From Bolinopsis microptera (taxonomy: Eukaryota; Ctenophora; Tentaculata; Lobata; Bolinopsidae), in the NCBI RefSeq assembly GCF_026151205.1, contig NC_087076.1, positions 7,852,902-7,916,901 of the forward strand: a DNA stretch of 64,000 bases, in the 5' to 3' direction. The notes under the pieces are model-generated. The model was not told where the DNA came from, did no database searches, and saw nothing but the letters and a program-made list of their open reading frames with translations. The position numbers were made by a program, and so were the translations under genes. Below are positions 21,401 to 30,698 of this stretch, piece after piece. Position 1 is the stretch's first letter. Every line of letters starts with the position of its first letter.

Positions 21401-22552
21401 TCAATCAGCTCTATTCTTACCGAAATAAAAACCGAGATTAAAGAGCTAAAACTCACGATAACTGAGATGACCCCTGCAACCAAATCAACCGGGAGCTGCC
21501 AGGTAGCAACAAAATGCTCAAGTGGCGCAGATCTACTGAAAAATCTGTCAAAAGCTACCCAAGACACCAGCATGCTCCTGGAGAAATCTGAAATAGGTCT
21601 GAAAGGGCTCACACAAACCCTCAAAGATACTATGTCTGTAAAGAAAGATCTGGAAGTTTGGAGTCAGAGTGTCTTCAAAAGGGAAGAAAATGAAAAAATC
21701 AATGAAATCCATGAAATCATCTCTGCCTCAAATTTCAGAAACAACCAGGCAGACCCAGCTCCAAATGTTAGCCAAAGCTATGTGAGACATATCCCCAGGT
21801 CACCAGCTGACACACGGACTAACAGTGACATCCCCGGGCTGTCACCTAATCAGGGACGGTCTTCCTACAGGAGAGAAGACCTAGAACCCAGACAAAAAGG
21901 CAAGATAATCACAAAAGAAAGTGCAACAACTCCTCGCAGCACAGGGAGATCCAAAAGAGCGAGTAACCCAGTACAGCGCCAACAGAAAATTGTTCTCCTC
22001 TGTGACTCGACCATGCGAAGCTTTAAACCTGACGAGTTTCCAAAGAGGTACAATGTCTCTGTAATATACAGGCCAAGTTTGAAAGAACTTGACTCGTGCC
22101 TCGAACGAACAGTAGAAGAGATTTCAAACCTCAATCCAGATGCAGTGTACATTCACCTTGGTACTCGGGACATCCTGGAAGGCAACAAGGCTGATATTGT
22201 GGTGGGATCATTAATCAAGTCTACTGAAAAGATCCTTAGACAGACCTCACAACACTGCCAAATATTCATCTCTCACCCCTTTCTGCGCGACCATCCTGGA
22301 GAGGAATGGGGTAAAAATAGTCGACTCATCACAGAGGCAATCAGAAATCTTAAAGATGACAGTGAAAAGGCTGATTTCTGGATGAGATCAAGAGAAAACA
22401 GAAACAACAATTTCTACCCGGGGGGATCGGATATCCCACACGACTATCTGTTTGTCCCAGATCAACCTCATCTAAATGACAGAGGTATCAGAGTAATCAT
22501 GGGAAACTTCAAGACAAGTCTCAATAGTACATTTAGCAGGGACCGTACTTGA
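18398..22552 (+). CDS. LINE ORF1-type protein with N-terminal hydrophobic segments and C-terminal SGNH esterase domain
   Basis: The open frame is 1384 codons; the first ATG is at 18446, in good context (GCCATGG). It opens with a signal-like hydrophobic run (LFTTVALVAMVAS) and has a second hydrophobic stretch near 18650-18730 (FLDFVCLALLVSAPMCLLAY...). Long Ser/Asp-rich low complexity follows (DDDDDD near 19525), then a predicted coiled coil (about 21340-21470, LSDVQNRLEVMERS...). The C-terminal ~170 residues show SGNH hydrolase blocks: VLLCDST (GDS block), HLGTRDI (block III) and DQPHLND (DxxH block). Esterase domains occur in ORF1 of CR1/L2-type LINEs. An ORF2 with endonuclease and RT starts 95 bp downstream. 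ORF1 is far longer than usual, and the hydrophobic N-terminus is unusual. Confidence 0.8.
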   Translation: MIRLAHQLFTTVALVAMVASQGPILSPTTRLNNNSIETTNPKQLMQTTISECLSDPLSMYSYNVTVHFETTLHVEHFTACPHFLDFVCLALLVSAPMCLLAYIVLLLGHSSLKWTFSATKRMLLNYLSMLRQSGHLNNLKLLCDERLSFMMLVFLRFRPLLLSHLVPIFVDYSLFYLDNIFLDQYDMLHDPNNSYFLHITCLNTDLVTIYRHLLTTLLETSLKCQLVKSSAHPRQLWIAIFDHRRQVKSDQYRITNNRHEQSDLDSSSEHHARAKQLKTNVCKPVYSASVPSPFVLSSPCSNTSFPLRKSIASTVCFLVPDGKSHADGKGSCASTPTNKDDSREPSSQEGENGSGNSPNSVGQDSSSSGPQDKGDSDDDDDDPKKSGRESFKDTSLSPDQDNKDEETEPESSNHPTNNNSEHDGYTSNQIQSQDKNSLTSTLACSGKLELNFGPEESEEDLRCRLTPTEDNLSFCDEITTVRRLNTLPIITGLNDPIIRLRNLSSSPGYTSVSSGNHSAEPPRDIFHCKALFPTQPANILYWSTDSTVSFRKYGIHQREFCLFSSRYYPNKSWDTYDAKEFKEVPILLQCMNQIISDHRIDENPSLNSCLVEKIKMNEHTPESTVFPPELDSYAEENSALAILCLGEQNAIDVIPKAHSGTLLDKVEAGRLSPDHGAAVFLSKDALKRHQVRSGVGLDNSKRTDARTSFRLVFFRSKIDPNGTLSWDSEDIPNESIRASRFCNTLSFRMGQVHIYQQILDKLTLADFTLILDAMDQPTSSSDSLNDMKTRTETLLADPYSPPSYAAVSVILTKMKLKDAKEELAACNQENNGAVALLRQRLGRYLTRDTEQSRDTSGDLFSYSPEPPLSETAPVPNNAVSPNEFCFTSSLPNAKDFLRSQLDKNSSTQQKSKTKRKRGPPDTTSGLSFQGLETYIKSLESVTENELTKELGFLKLSSEGSSKIRKKRITQHLKNPNNLSAATSEQLSDVQNRLEVMERSNVSISSILTEIKTEIKELKLTITEMTPATKSTGSCQVATKCSSGADLLKNLSKATQDTSMLLEKSEIGLKGLTQTLKDTMSVKKDLEVWSQSVFKREENEKINEIHEIISASNFRNNQADPAPNVSQSYVRHIPRSPADTRTNSDIPGLSPNQGRSSYRREDLEPRQKGKIITKESATTPRSTGRSKRASNPVQRQQKIVLLCDSTMRSFKPDEFPKRYNVSVIYRPSLKELDSCLERTVEEISNLNPDAVYIHLGTRDILEGNKADIVVGSLIKSTEKILRQTSQHCQIFISHPFLRDHPGEEWGKNSRLITEAIRNLKDDSEKADFWMRSRENRNNNFYPGGSDIPHDYLFVPDQPHLNDRGIRVIMGNFKTSLNSTFSRDRT

Positions 22553-22647
22553 ATTCTAGTCTCTCATTCTCAGCTCCTCCAAGTCTTCCGAGTTCTCTTC
22601 TTCTTTCCTCCTCTCCTCTTGCCTCTCTCATCTTCTATACCTGACTG
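22553..22647 (+). promoter_or_regulatory. Pyrimidine-rich ORF1-ORF2 junction
   Basis: Between the ORF1 stop (TGA 22550-22552) and the ORF2 ATG (22648), the sense strand is almost entirely C and T for about 80 nt (e.g. CTCTTCTTCTTTCCTCCTC). A dense pyrimidine tract here could serve internal initiation or protein binding; this is inference. A similar tract follows the ORF2 stop at 26275-26330. Confidence 0.4.
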
Positions 22648-25600
22648 ATGAACATCGTCAACGGTATAATTTCCTGGAATGTTGCAAACATTCATGGCTT
22701 GCTCGGAAACAAAGTTGAGGATCCCGAATTTGTCAAAATCATCAGTCCAAATGATATAATCTGCCTCCAAGAAACCGGATGCGAAGTTTCCCTGAAAGGA
22801 TACAAATCCTATAGTGACATCCGCAAATCAGGTAAAGGAGGAGGAGTAACCACTTTGGTTAGGAACACAATTGTGGAATATTGCTCTCTGGATAAATGCA
22901 CACTCACTGCGGACCATACAATGAATATTGTCATTGTTAAAATCACTGATCCCGACAGCAATCTCAACACCTTTGTTGTCAATAGCTACATCCCACCTAC
23001 AAATAGCAAACAGAAAAACCGCACTAACTGCTCCGAGGCAAACTTTGATGCCCTTCAGGAAAAAATAGCCAGCATCAAGAATAACCCCAGTGATGAGCTA
23101 TTACTTCTTGGTGACCTTAATGCCAGGATAGGAGTAGCTCCAGATTTTCATATGTATGACAGAGCGGACGAATTCGAGCTCTTTCCAGAAACTGGCAGGT
23201 CTTCCGACTTCATGGTTATACCTGACGTGGCACCTATATCTCAAAATAGGAACAGCCAGGACAAAATTACCAATAGACACAAAAACCTTTTGCTTGACCT
23301 CTGTGGATCGCAAAACCTCCTGATCCTTAATGGACGTACCATCGGTGACTCTGCTGGAAAATACACATGCTACAAGTGGAACGGAAACAGCGTAGTGGAC
23401 TACTTCATTGCATCAACATCCTTTCTTCACCGTGTCAAGAGCCTCTCAGTGGGTGAGCACACTCTGTTCTCCGATCACAATCCAATCTTACTCAGCCTTT
23501 GGCATAGACGAAGGGCCCCTCAAAGGAATAGTCAAGCTCCCACTAGTATCTACGAGGAAGCTCCCTTTCGATACAAGATCACAGAAGAGGGTTTAGCCAA
23601 CTTCACAAAATCATTTGAACAGCCTGAGTTCATTCAAAGAATCTCCCAACTGACCAAAGATGTCGAATCCACTCCAAAAACCCATGAGGCAGTTGAAGCA
23701 CTGAATAGGCAGATTACAGAACTCATAAACGATGTCGCTAAAAAAGAGTTCGATATCTCTAAACAAACTAAGAATCCAAAGCCTAAGTTCGCCTCATGGT
23801 TTGACGGCAAGTGTCACACTGCACGACGCCTTTTCAAACGGTCAATAAAAATTGTCGACAATAATCCTGATAACCAGAGAATCAAAACACGGCATCGTGC
23901 CAACTCTAAAGGATATCGAAAGATTGTCAATAAGAAAAGGGATGACTTCTTCAATAGTCTTAACAAGAAGATTAAAAACGGTAAAACTATATCCTGGAGA
24001 GATTTCAAGAAGCTTAAGAACTACAAGAAGGAAGAAGTCCAAACTGAAACGGAGCAACTCAACTCTTTCCATCAGTTCTACTCTGAGCTATATTCTGACA
24101 ATCATCCAACCGTAGACACTCTCACTAAAAGAGCTCTCCTCGAAGAAGCCAACGCCCTATCCGAGGGATCTGCCCCTAATGAGTCACTGAACAGCCCATT
24201 TACATCGGATGAGCTGAACGCTGCGCTAGGCGAACTCAAATCGGGCAAAGCATCTTCTTTTGACCACATCAGCAACGAAATGCTCCGGGGTCTGAGCATG
24301 AATATGAAGTCGCTCCTCCTCAAACTCTTCAATTTGTGCCTGGAGACAGGAGTCTACCTCTGGAGCAAAAGTGTGATCACACCAATTCACAAAAAAGGGT
24401 GCATCAGGAACCCTGACAACTATAGAGCAATAGCAGTCTGTAGCTGTATCGGAAAACTGCTCTCTACGATGCTGCTATCTCGGCTCGTTAATCACCGCCA
24501 AATCTCACATCCTGATCCACCCAACCAAGCAGGCTTTACCAAAGGAAGCCAATGCAATGACCATATATTTACGCTGATGTCCACCATAGAAAAATACAAA
24601 AAAGTCAAAAGTAAAATATATGCAGTGTTCATTGATCTTCGCAAAGCTTTCGATCTAGTCTGCAGACAAGCTCTCATGTTCAAACTAGCCTGCTATGGTG
24701 TCAATGGTGGCTACTACGACATCATCAAAGACATGTACAGCAAATCAGAGGGTCATATCAAGATGAATGGTAAAATAAGTGAAGCATTCAAGATCCTTAA
24801 AGGAACTGAACAAGGACACCCACTTAGCCCTGAGTTTTTCAAAGTTTACTTTAAAAAGCTTTCTGACCTCCTTAACGAAGCTACTGCGAACTGTCCGACA
24901 CTCGCTGGACTTTCAGTGACTCACCTAGCGTGGGCTGATGATCTAGTAATCCTCGGCCTAGATCCTGAGTCTCTCCAAAAGTTGCTTACGATTATTGGGG
25001 ACTACTGTAACGAATGGGGTCTGGAAATCAATATCTCCAAAACCAAATTCATGGTCTTCAATGGCAAAGGACCAGACATTCCAAATTGGCGTCCTTCCAT
25101 TCACGAAAGAGATATCGAGATGGTCTCCAGCTACTGCTATCTTGGGATTATTATAAGCAGCACAGGGAAATTTCGGCAAGCAACTGACTCTCTATACCGT
25201 AAAGGACTTGGAGCTTACTTCAGCTTGAGAAGCACTATAAACCGGAGATTTGTTGATGCATCCTGCCTTAACAAATTATTTAACACCCTTGTTAAGCCAA
25301 TTCTACTTTACGGCTGTCAAGTTTGGGCCCCGGTTCTACCCACCGTCAATAAGGTCCTCTCTAGCTTCAGCAAGTTTCACAATCTTGATCATGCGGTCTC
25401 TCACATCGCTAAACAGCAACTTGAGCAAGTGCATCTACGACACCTAAAATACCTTCTTGGTATAAACAGAAGGGCAGTCAATGCTACAGCCTGGGGAGAA
25501 ACTGGCTCATACCCAATCATTATTGAAATGTTGAAACTGAGTACTAAATATTTCAAAAGAGTTATGAGCCTCCCCTCTACACAACTAGTCAAAGCTGCAA

Positions 25601-26274
25601 TGACTGAGCAGATTAACCTCAAATTGTCATGGTTTGTAGGCATCGAATCAATCATCAAATCATTCAACAACATCGACCTTCTTGAAAGGAATTCATCGTC
25701 GCTGTTGAACGCAACCTCACTCGCAGACTCCTGCAGCCCTGATTTAATCACAGAGAACCTGAAAAAACAGTTCCGCGATTCCTGGGGTTCTCTTGTGAAA
25801 GATTCTAGAAAGCTATCATTCTACAGTGAAGTCAAAACAGAATTTGCATGGGAGCCATATCTAACCTATGCTAGGTCTTTTCAGGACAGAAGGGCAACCA
25901 CACAGATTCGGTCCAGTTCGCATCACCTTAGAATTGAAAGGGGGAGATATGACCAAACTCCAATTGATGAAAGGACCTGCAACTATTGCGAGCTTAACAA
26001 CAACCAGCTATTCATCGAGGACGAGAATCATATGCTCCATTTCTGCCCCCTAGGGAAGGGTCCTAGGGACAATTTTCAAAATCTCAGTGGAAACCTACTC
26101 AACAATGTTGGTAATGGTAGCTTCAATCTTGCCTCCACGTTCATGTCGCAGTCTGATTGCAAGGATACTACCAGTGATGAGGACGTAAGTTTGATCAAAC
26201 TCTCAACCAGCACCATTAACAAGATCTACAGACTAACCCTCAACTTCAAAGACAGTCTGAAAGCAGATAATTAG
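22648..26274 (+). CDS. LINE ORF2: apurinic-like endonuclease plus reverse transcriptase
   Basis: Intact 1208-codon frame from ATG. The N-terminal endonuclease (about residues 5-285) has ISWNVANIHG, IICLQETGCE, LGDLNARIG and SDHNPILLSLW. The RT (about 510-800) has IDLRKAFDLV (motif A, near 661), GTEQGHPLSP (motif B) and LAWADDLVIL (motif C, near 761). A Cys/His knuckle, CNYCELNN...EDENHMLHFC, lies near residue 1110. No frameshift or stop is seen, so it may be recently active. It nicks target DNA and reverse-transcribes its own RNA at the nick. The C-terminal pattern ERGRY...C-x2-C...IEDE-x-H also occurs in the fragment at 56371-57715, so the two are relatives. Clade placement would need a tree; CR1/L2-like is my best reading. 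Confidence 0.93.
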   Translation: MNIVNGIISWNVANIHGLLGNKVEDPEFVKIISPNDIICLQETGCEVSLKGYKSYSDIRKSGKGGGVTTLVRNTIVEYCSLDKCTLTADHTMNIVIVKITDPDSNLNTFVVNSYIPPTNSKQKNRTNCSEANFDALQEKIASIKNNPSDELLLLGDLNARIGVAPDFHMYDRADEFELFPETGRSSDFMVIPDVAPISQNRNSQDKITNRHKNLLLDLCGSQNLLILNGRTIGDSAGKYTCYKWNGNSVVDYFIASTSFLHRVKSLSVGEHTLFSDHNPILLSLWHRRRAPQRNSQAPTSIYEEAPFRYKITEEGLANFTKSFEQPEFIQRISQLTKDVESTPKTHEAVEALNRQITELINDVAKKEFDISKQTKNPKPKFASWFDGKCHTARRLFKRSIKIVDNNPDNQRIKTRHRANSKGYRKIVNKKRDDFFNSLNKKIKNGKTISWRDFKKLKNYKKEEVQTETEQLNSFHQFYSELYSDNHPTVDTLTKRALLEEANALSEGSAPNESLNSPFTSDELNAALGELKSGKASSFDHISNEMLRGLSMNMKSLLLKLFNLCLETGVYLWSKSVITPIHKKGCIRNPDNYRAIAVCSCIGKLLSTMLLSRLVNHRQISHPDPPNQAGFTKGSQCNDHIFTLMSTIEKYKKVKSKIYAVFIDLRKAFDLVCRQALMFKLACYGVNGGYYDIIKDMYSKSEGHIKMNGKISEAFKILKGTEQGHPLSPEFFKVYFKKLSDLLNEATANCPTLAGLSVTHLAWADDLVILGLDPESLQKLLTIIGDYCNEWGLEINISKTKFMVFNGKGPDIPNWRPSIHERDIEMVSSYCYLGIIISSTGKFRQATDSLYRKGLGAYFSLRSTINRRFVDASCLNKLFNTLVKPILLYGCQVWAPVLPTVNKVLSSFSKFHNLDHAVSHIAKQQLEQVHLRHLKYLLGINRRAVNATAWGETGSYPIIIEMLKLSTKYFKRVMSLPSTQLVKAAMTEQINLKLSWFVGIESIIKSFNNIDLLERNSSSLLNATSLADSCSPDLITENLKKQFRDSWGSLVKDSRKLSFYSEVKTEFAWEPYLTYARSFQDRRATTQIRSSSHHLRIERGRYDQTPIDERTCNYCELNNNQLFIEDENHMLHFCPLGKGPRDNFQNLSGNLLNNVGNGSFNLASTFMSQSDCKDTTSDEDVSLIKLSTSTINKIYRLTLNFKDSLKADN

Positions 26275-27130
26275 TTTCCTTTCTCAGTTTTCTTTTTTTG
26301 TATTCTTTTTTCTTTTTTCCTCTCCTCCAGCTCCCATTTTTCCTCCCAGCTTTGAATCTGTGACGGATGTGATGGAAGGCTTGCGTTCACTTTTATCCCT
26401 ACATGGGCTCCCGGCCGTGCGTCCATGTAGGAGCTGTGGGGCCTTCCGAGTGATAGGGTTACAGTGACTGCTAGTAGAGAAAATATGAAGGTTCCACCAG
26501 TAGACATAAGTATCGAAAGCAGGGCATTGGCTCGACCTCCGAGGCGGGGTATCCGCGAGGACCCTGGTCGTAATCAGCTCTGCACTGTTTCAGTGTATCC
26601 TGATGCCTGAAATCTCGGACACTGCCTACGTACGGGGTAGACAGCCACGGATGATTTTGTCTGTGAGCTTTTCATCACTTCCTGACATGAGCCAGACCTC
26701 AGCTGGATCCTTCCTTTTCCTTTTTCTTCACTTCCCGTTCAGTCTACCTCTTCATCATCAGTTTGAGTTGCTTCGCCTTGCATTCGAACTTAGCCTCGAC
26801 AGTTCACCACGGCACCTCTTTTGGATGCCTCCTGCCGGGGAACACTAGCTCTCAGACACTGGCTAACTTACCGCGCACGGTTTAGTTTCTGTGTCTTTTC
26901 TGTGGCCGTGTATTCCGTTTTATGCCACCCTCTCTGCCGTTCTCGCGCCTGCGCTCACCCACTCCTCAGTGGGCTGTTCATTTGACAGAGTTACTGGCTG
27001 GCACTCCCATCATCTTCTCACTCACCATCACTGCCCAATCAAATTTATGCAATCAAAATCACTATACACCCATAATCATATGATCAAAACACAAAGCTTT
27101 GAAATATACTTTTTTTGTTTGAGATTTGAA
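26275..27130 (+). other. Probable 3' UTR of the two-ORF LINE
   Basis: Begins with a pyrimidine tract, then GC-richer sequence unlike the AT-rich flank from about 27130 on. The change in composition suggests the element ends near there. No poly(A) or microsatellite tail is clear. Confidence 0.4.
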
Positions 27131-27935
27131 TAACGTTACTGTAATGTTCCGAACTTCATTTTTAGATTTTGCACATTTATTTATAATGTAATTTTACTCC
27201 CTCCAAACGTTCAAATCGAATGTTAATTCCACATTTTGCAGGAGGGTCTGTGGCTTTAGACGTAGCATCCTGGGTAGTGGGTGTCTTCCACGAACAGTTT
27301 ATGGTGTATTAAAAATGACAAATTTATGTACACCTCTTCGTTTGTCATCCACGAACTGAGTCTTAAGTACACATTTTTACATCTGAATCTGACATGGCGA
27401 ATCAGATCACGTCACTCGTGATTGGGAACCTGTTAATGGCCTGTTAAGGTGTGGGAAACGGGCGCAACTGTCGGTAAGCCTTTAGAATACACTTGTCCTA
27501 AAAAACGGGAGCATTACGTTGAATCAGGTGATTGGGTTGACACTAGATCCCCACTATGGGAATCGTGCAGAAAGCCCAATTACGGTATCCTAGCACCCTG
27601 TCACATAATTAGCGATTAGGTAATCATTGATTACCCAATCAAATCTAGAACCTTCTACGACATTCAGATTCAGAAGTCGTCTTATTAGCGGAGATTCAAT
27701 GCGGTAAAAAAGTGGTAAATAGTGGCTATTCTTTAAAAATTTCGAGAATTGTACTAGTCCAAAATATTGAAAGTGAAAATGTTCAAAAAATTTATTAAAA
27801 TTAGTTCATCATACGTTTTACGTAATTATAAACATTTTTTATCAGAATATATTTTTGAAATATTTGAAAAAAATTTACTAATTATTTAATTAATTGGTAA
27901 TATTTTTTTGCTCTTATGAGTGGGTCAATCATTTA
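27131..27935. other. AT-rich spacer, no gene
   Basis: No exon or element is recognised. A stretch near 27645-27720 (ACATTCAG..GAAGTCGTCTTATT..GGTAAA) recurs in diverged form at about 28245-28320, on either side of the hairpin element at 27936-28155. Confidence 0.4.
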
Positions 27936-28155
27936 TTTTGAATTGTAGTTGACGAAGTGAGAGTCTCCACTCAGTGTGTTAAAACATAATTCTTTGTCGA
28001 CGTTTCGGCTACATACCTTTGTCATAGACATGACGTATTGATAACTTACATAGCTCAATAAATGTAATAGATTTGTAGTGTTGTACTTAGTTTAAAACAA
28101 TTATGTTTTAACACACTGAGTGGAGACTCTCACTTCGTCAACTACAATTCAAAAT
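27936..28155. mobile_element. Hairpin element with ~55-bp inverted arms and Penelope-type GTCGACGTTTCGGC motif
   Basis: Left arm 27936-27992 (ATTTTGAATTGTAGTTGACG...) and right arm 28099-28155 are reverse complements. The ~105-bp centre starts with GTCGACGTTTCGGCTACAT, which resembles the terminal sequences of Penelope-like elements (compare TTTTCGGCGTCAACGCCATC at 40104). No frame. It is probably a non-autonomous remnant; the family assignment is inference. Confidence 0.55.
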
Positions 28156-28479
28156 ATTTAATTAATTAATTAAATAATTTCTTTATTAAAAAGTTGGTAA
28201 AGAAAAAGTTGTTCTTCTTTGTTTTCTAACCACACTACTTTAAACTAGAATCTTCTAAGATATTCAGAAGTTGACTTATTTGCGGAAAGTCAATGTGGTA
28301 AAAAGGTGGTAAACAAGACGTGGTAATTGTGGATTTTGCTGACGTCAGAAATTTTGGGAACTCTCTGGAATGATTCCTGGGACCTGTCCGCGACAAGTTG
28401 CGCATTTTCCTTCAAATCTGCGGGCAAAATATCACGTTTTCTATAGGTATAAGAGAACAATGACATCCACAGTCTTCCG

Positions 28480-28700
28480 AATGTAGGTGCGGACTTCGAA
28501 AACCGAAAAAATATTTTCGGCTCATAATGATCAGGGTAGCATGAAACATGAAAAAATTGACAATTTTTTTCCCACAAACTTTTAGAAACCTAAATAAAAA
28601 AGTTGGCCCCCCCCCCCCGCTTCCTACACCCCTGAAGTGTGAGGGGAAGCCTCGAGTCCAAAATTGTGTATCTGAATGTGCCCTGAATCGGGAACTATTG
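28480..28700. repeat. Diverged copy of the 15.9-16.15 kb repeat, ending in a C-run
   Basis: It shares CCGAAAAAATATTTTCGGCT, the GACAATTTT block, AAACCTAAATAAAAAAGTTGG and then a run of 14 C with 15.95-16.15 kb and 17.9-18.05 kb. GAAGCCTCGAGTCCAAAATT (28644) also occurs at 15912. The order of the two blocks differs, showing rearrangement. No coding content. Confidence 0.6.
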
Positions 28701-29308
28701 TGCTTTGATACTCAGACCTGCATGAAAAAAAAGAACAACTGAGTCTCACACGTGCAATAGCGCTCAAGGGGTATGGTAGGATATGCCAATCGCATATCAT
28801 TTATGATAATAACTTGTCTATGCTTGTTCCAACGTTCTGCTTGTTGATTTGATATTTGACCTAGATGTCTACTGTTAGGCCTAAACTGTAACCATCATCG
28901 GCCTGGTCGTATAAGCTTACACTTATTGTGTAATTACAAACTATGGCATATAAGGATTAATATCATAATTGATAATGACAAAAGCCCAATAATAAGGATT
29001 AATTTAAATTTTCCGGCAAGATCCGGCACAGTCCGGCAACCTTATATTTGCCCTTCCTAACAACCGGTTTCGGTCCGGCAAAATCCGGCTAACCGGATAA
29101 TAGATCGATATCAGACAAAATCCAGTCCGGCAGCCAAAAGCCCATTCCGGTCGGTTCCTAATCTCAACTAACTTAGATTTACAAAAACCCAAAAATCAGA
29201 CCTCAGGAACCTTGACTGCGTTTGTGAGTATAGTAACTTGACGCAGGGCGGATCTTATTAATTTATTTATTTCGAAAACAAACCAAAATAAATAGCAGAT
29301 TTGCTTAC
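28701..29308. other. Putative intron with CCGGCA-rich patch
   Basis: No exon is seen. Within about 29010-29150 the motif TCCGGCA and relatives recur about eight times (TCCGGCAAGATCCGGCACAG and others), a small degenerate local repeat. Confidence 0.4.
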
Positions 29309-29401
29309 CGTTTTATTGGATTCTGTATTAAAATCGTCCGGGTCTGCTAAACATATACTGATAACACTTGTTTCTCCCTTCTCTAGTGATTCTGCATCCG
29401 C
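29309..29401 (-). CDS. Exon of the unrecognised minus-strand gene (exon F)
   Basis: On the minus strand, acceptor cgaatgtag ends at 29402 and donor ACG|GTAAGC lies at 29308. The 93-nt exon is phase 0-0 and encodes ADAESLEKGETSVISICLAD then PDDFNTESNKT. It is acidic and polar. It joins in phase to exon E upstream and would join in phase to 9606 downstream. Confidence 0.6.
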
Positions 29402-29586
29402 CTACATTCGGGAGAAAGGGAGATGAAGATTAATCTAGGTTAGAAAAAATTAGATGATTTTCAGAAGAGAGTTTTAAAGATAAACTGATCAGCAGATTTG
29501 GCCAGATTTATTTGAATGATTTATTTTCAATGTAGATAATAATAATTGTCCATTTAATTTACAAATTTGAATTATATATGCAATAC

Positions 29587-29862
29587 CTCAGATATCATTC
29601 TGTCATCAGGGGTTGGATTTAGACCAAGGTTCTGCAAGATGAAGGAGGAATGATCGTTCTCGGGACTGTCCAATACTTTATCAGCATTCTTTAATGGTTG
29701 TTTATTTTTTTCGGCATTACTCCCCTTACTGAAGCTCACTATGCTACCCTTCTCACTGAATACGCTAATCGCATCTGTCCCAGAGGATGGTGTATCCGGC
29801 ACAGGATTACCACAGTTCAGGCAAACATATCGACAAGGTATTCCCAACGATCCACAGCCGTC
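29587..29862 (-). CDS. Exon of the unrecognised minus-strand gene (exon E)
   Basis: Acceptor ctgtatgttgcag ends at 29863 and donor GAG|GTATTG at 29586; 276 nt, phase 0-0. It begins DGCGSLGIPCRYVCLNCGNP, a short cluster of five cysteines including CLNC, which could bind a metal or form disulfides, and continues with Ser/Lys/Asp-rich sequence to PDDRMISE. The Met at 29871 upstream is not coding, because it precedes the acceptor. No family is recognised. Confidence 0.65.
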
Positions 29863-30222
29863 CTGCAACATACAGTAATTACTGATAACAAGACAGTTGT
29901 GGCACCCTCTTTCAGTTCAACTAGAGGGTGTGCAAGAATTATAATTAGTTACAGTCAATATCAAATGATCGCTTTAAAAATGATCGCACCCAATTCTGCT
30001 TTTCTGTGTCCTGTCTACGGCACTTTACCCACATATTTTGTATGGACGGGACATAACCATGGTCAATGACCTATACCACAACTGGCTATTTTTAATTTGT
30101 TTAATTAAATACTTTTCAAATTTTCCAGATTACAGCAATGAAGTAATAAAATTGACTGATAATTAATAATAATCTATCTATTAATTTAGTAATAACAATA
30201 GTTCATGAGATTCAAAACTCAC

Positions 30223-30272
30223 TGATTGCTTTTGCAATGACTCAATATCCAATCGGGGGACAACTGTTCCGC
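30223..30272 (-). CDS. Small exon of the minus-strand gene (exon D)
   Basis: Acceptor atatctttcag ends at 30273 and donor TCA|GTGAGT lies at 30222. 50 nt, phase 1 in and phase 0 out, encoding GTVVPRLDIESLQKQS. Phases agree with exon C (phase-1 donor) and exon E (phase-0 acceptor), which supports the chain. Confidence 0.6.
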
Positions 30273-30435
30273 CTGAAAGATATCGTTATTATGAAAAAAA
30301 ATACAACTTTATAAAATAAAACGTATAGTGAATTAGATTATCGTCAGGAGATGTTATTAAAGTTTATGAATTATTCAGATATTGAATAATTTGATAGAAA
30401 CAATTAGAACAAATGAGTGGATGAGTGCAATTTAC

Positions 30436-30598
30436 ATTCATGGTTTGTTGATGATGAGTCGATTGATTGACTTTGAGGTGAAATGGGTTCTTTTGTGGAC
30501 ACACTTGGTGAACCAGGTGTTGATGTTTGGACAGCAATGCTACGTGCAGAGTCTCCATATTGTTCTGATTTTTGGTCCCTGAGTTCATTGGAATGCAT
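30436..30598 (-). CDS. Ser/Thr/Pro-rich exon of the minus-strand gene (exon C), possible start
   Basis: From ATG at 30598 the frame reads MHSNELRDQKSEQYGDSARS and a Ser/Thr/Pro-rich run to a phase-1 donor (GAAT|GTAAAT, 30435), matching exon D. A strong acceptor at 30619-30620 (tttgtttttag) lies upstream, but its extension of this frame meets stops. So either this ATG is the start of translation, or that acceptor serves another frame, which is open to a stop at 30364 and reads YKFEIYKCIPMNSG. Both readings cannot be right; exon chaining favours the Ser-rich frame. Confidence 0.5.
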
Positions 30599-30698
30599 TT
30601 GTAAATTTCAAATTTATACTAAAAACAAACAATTCATGTTATTGTGTTTCAGGAATAATTAAATTACCTGCTCCACATAATAAATGAATTTCATTTAC

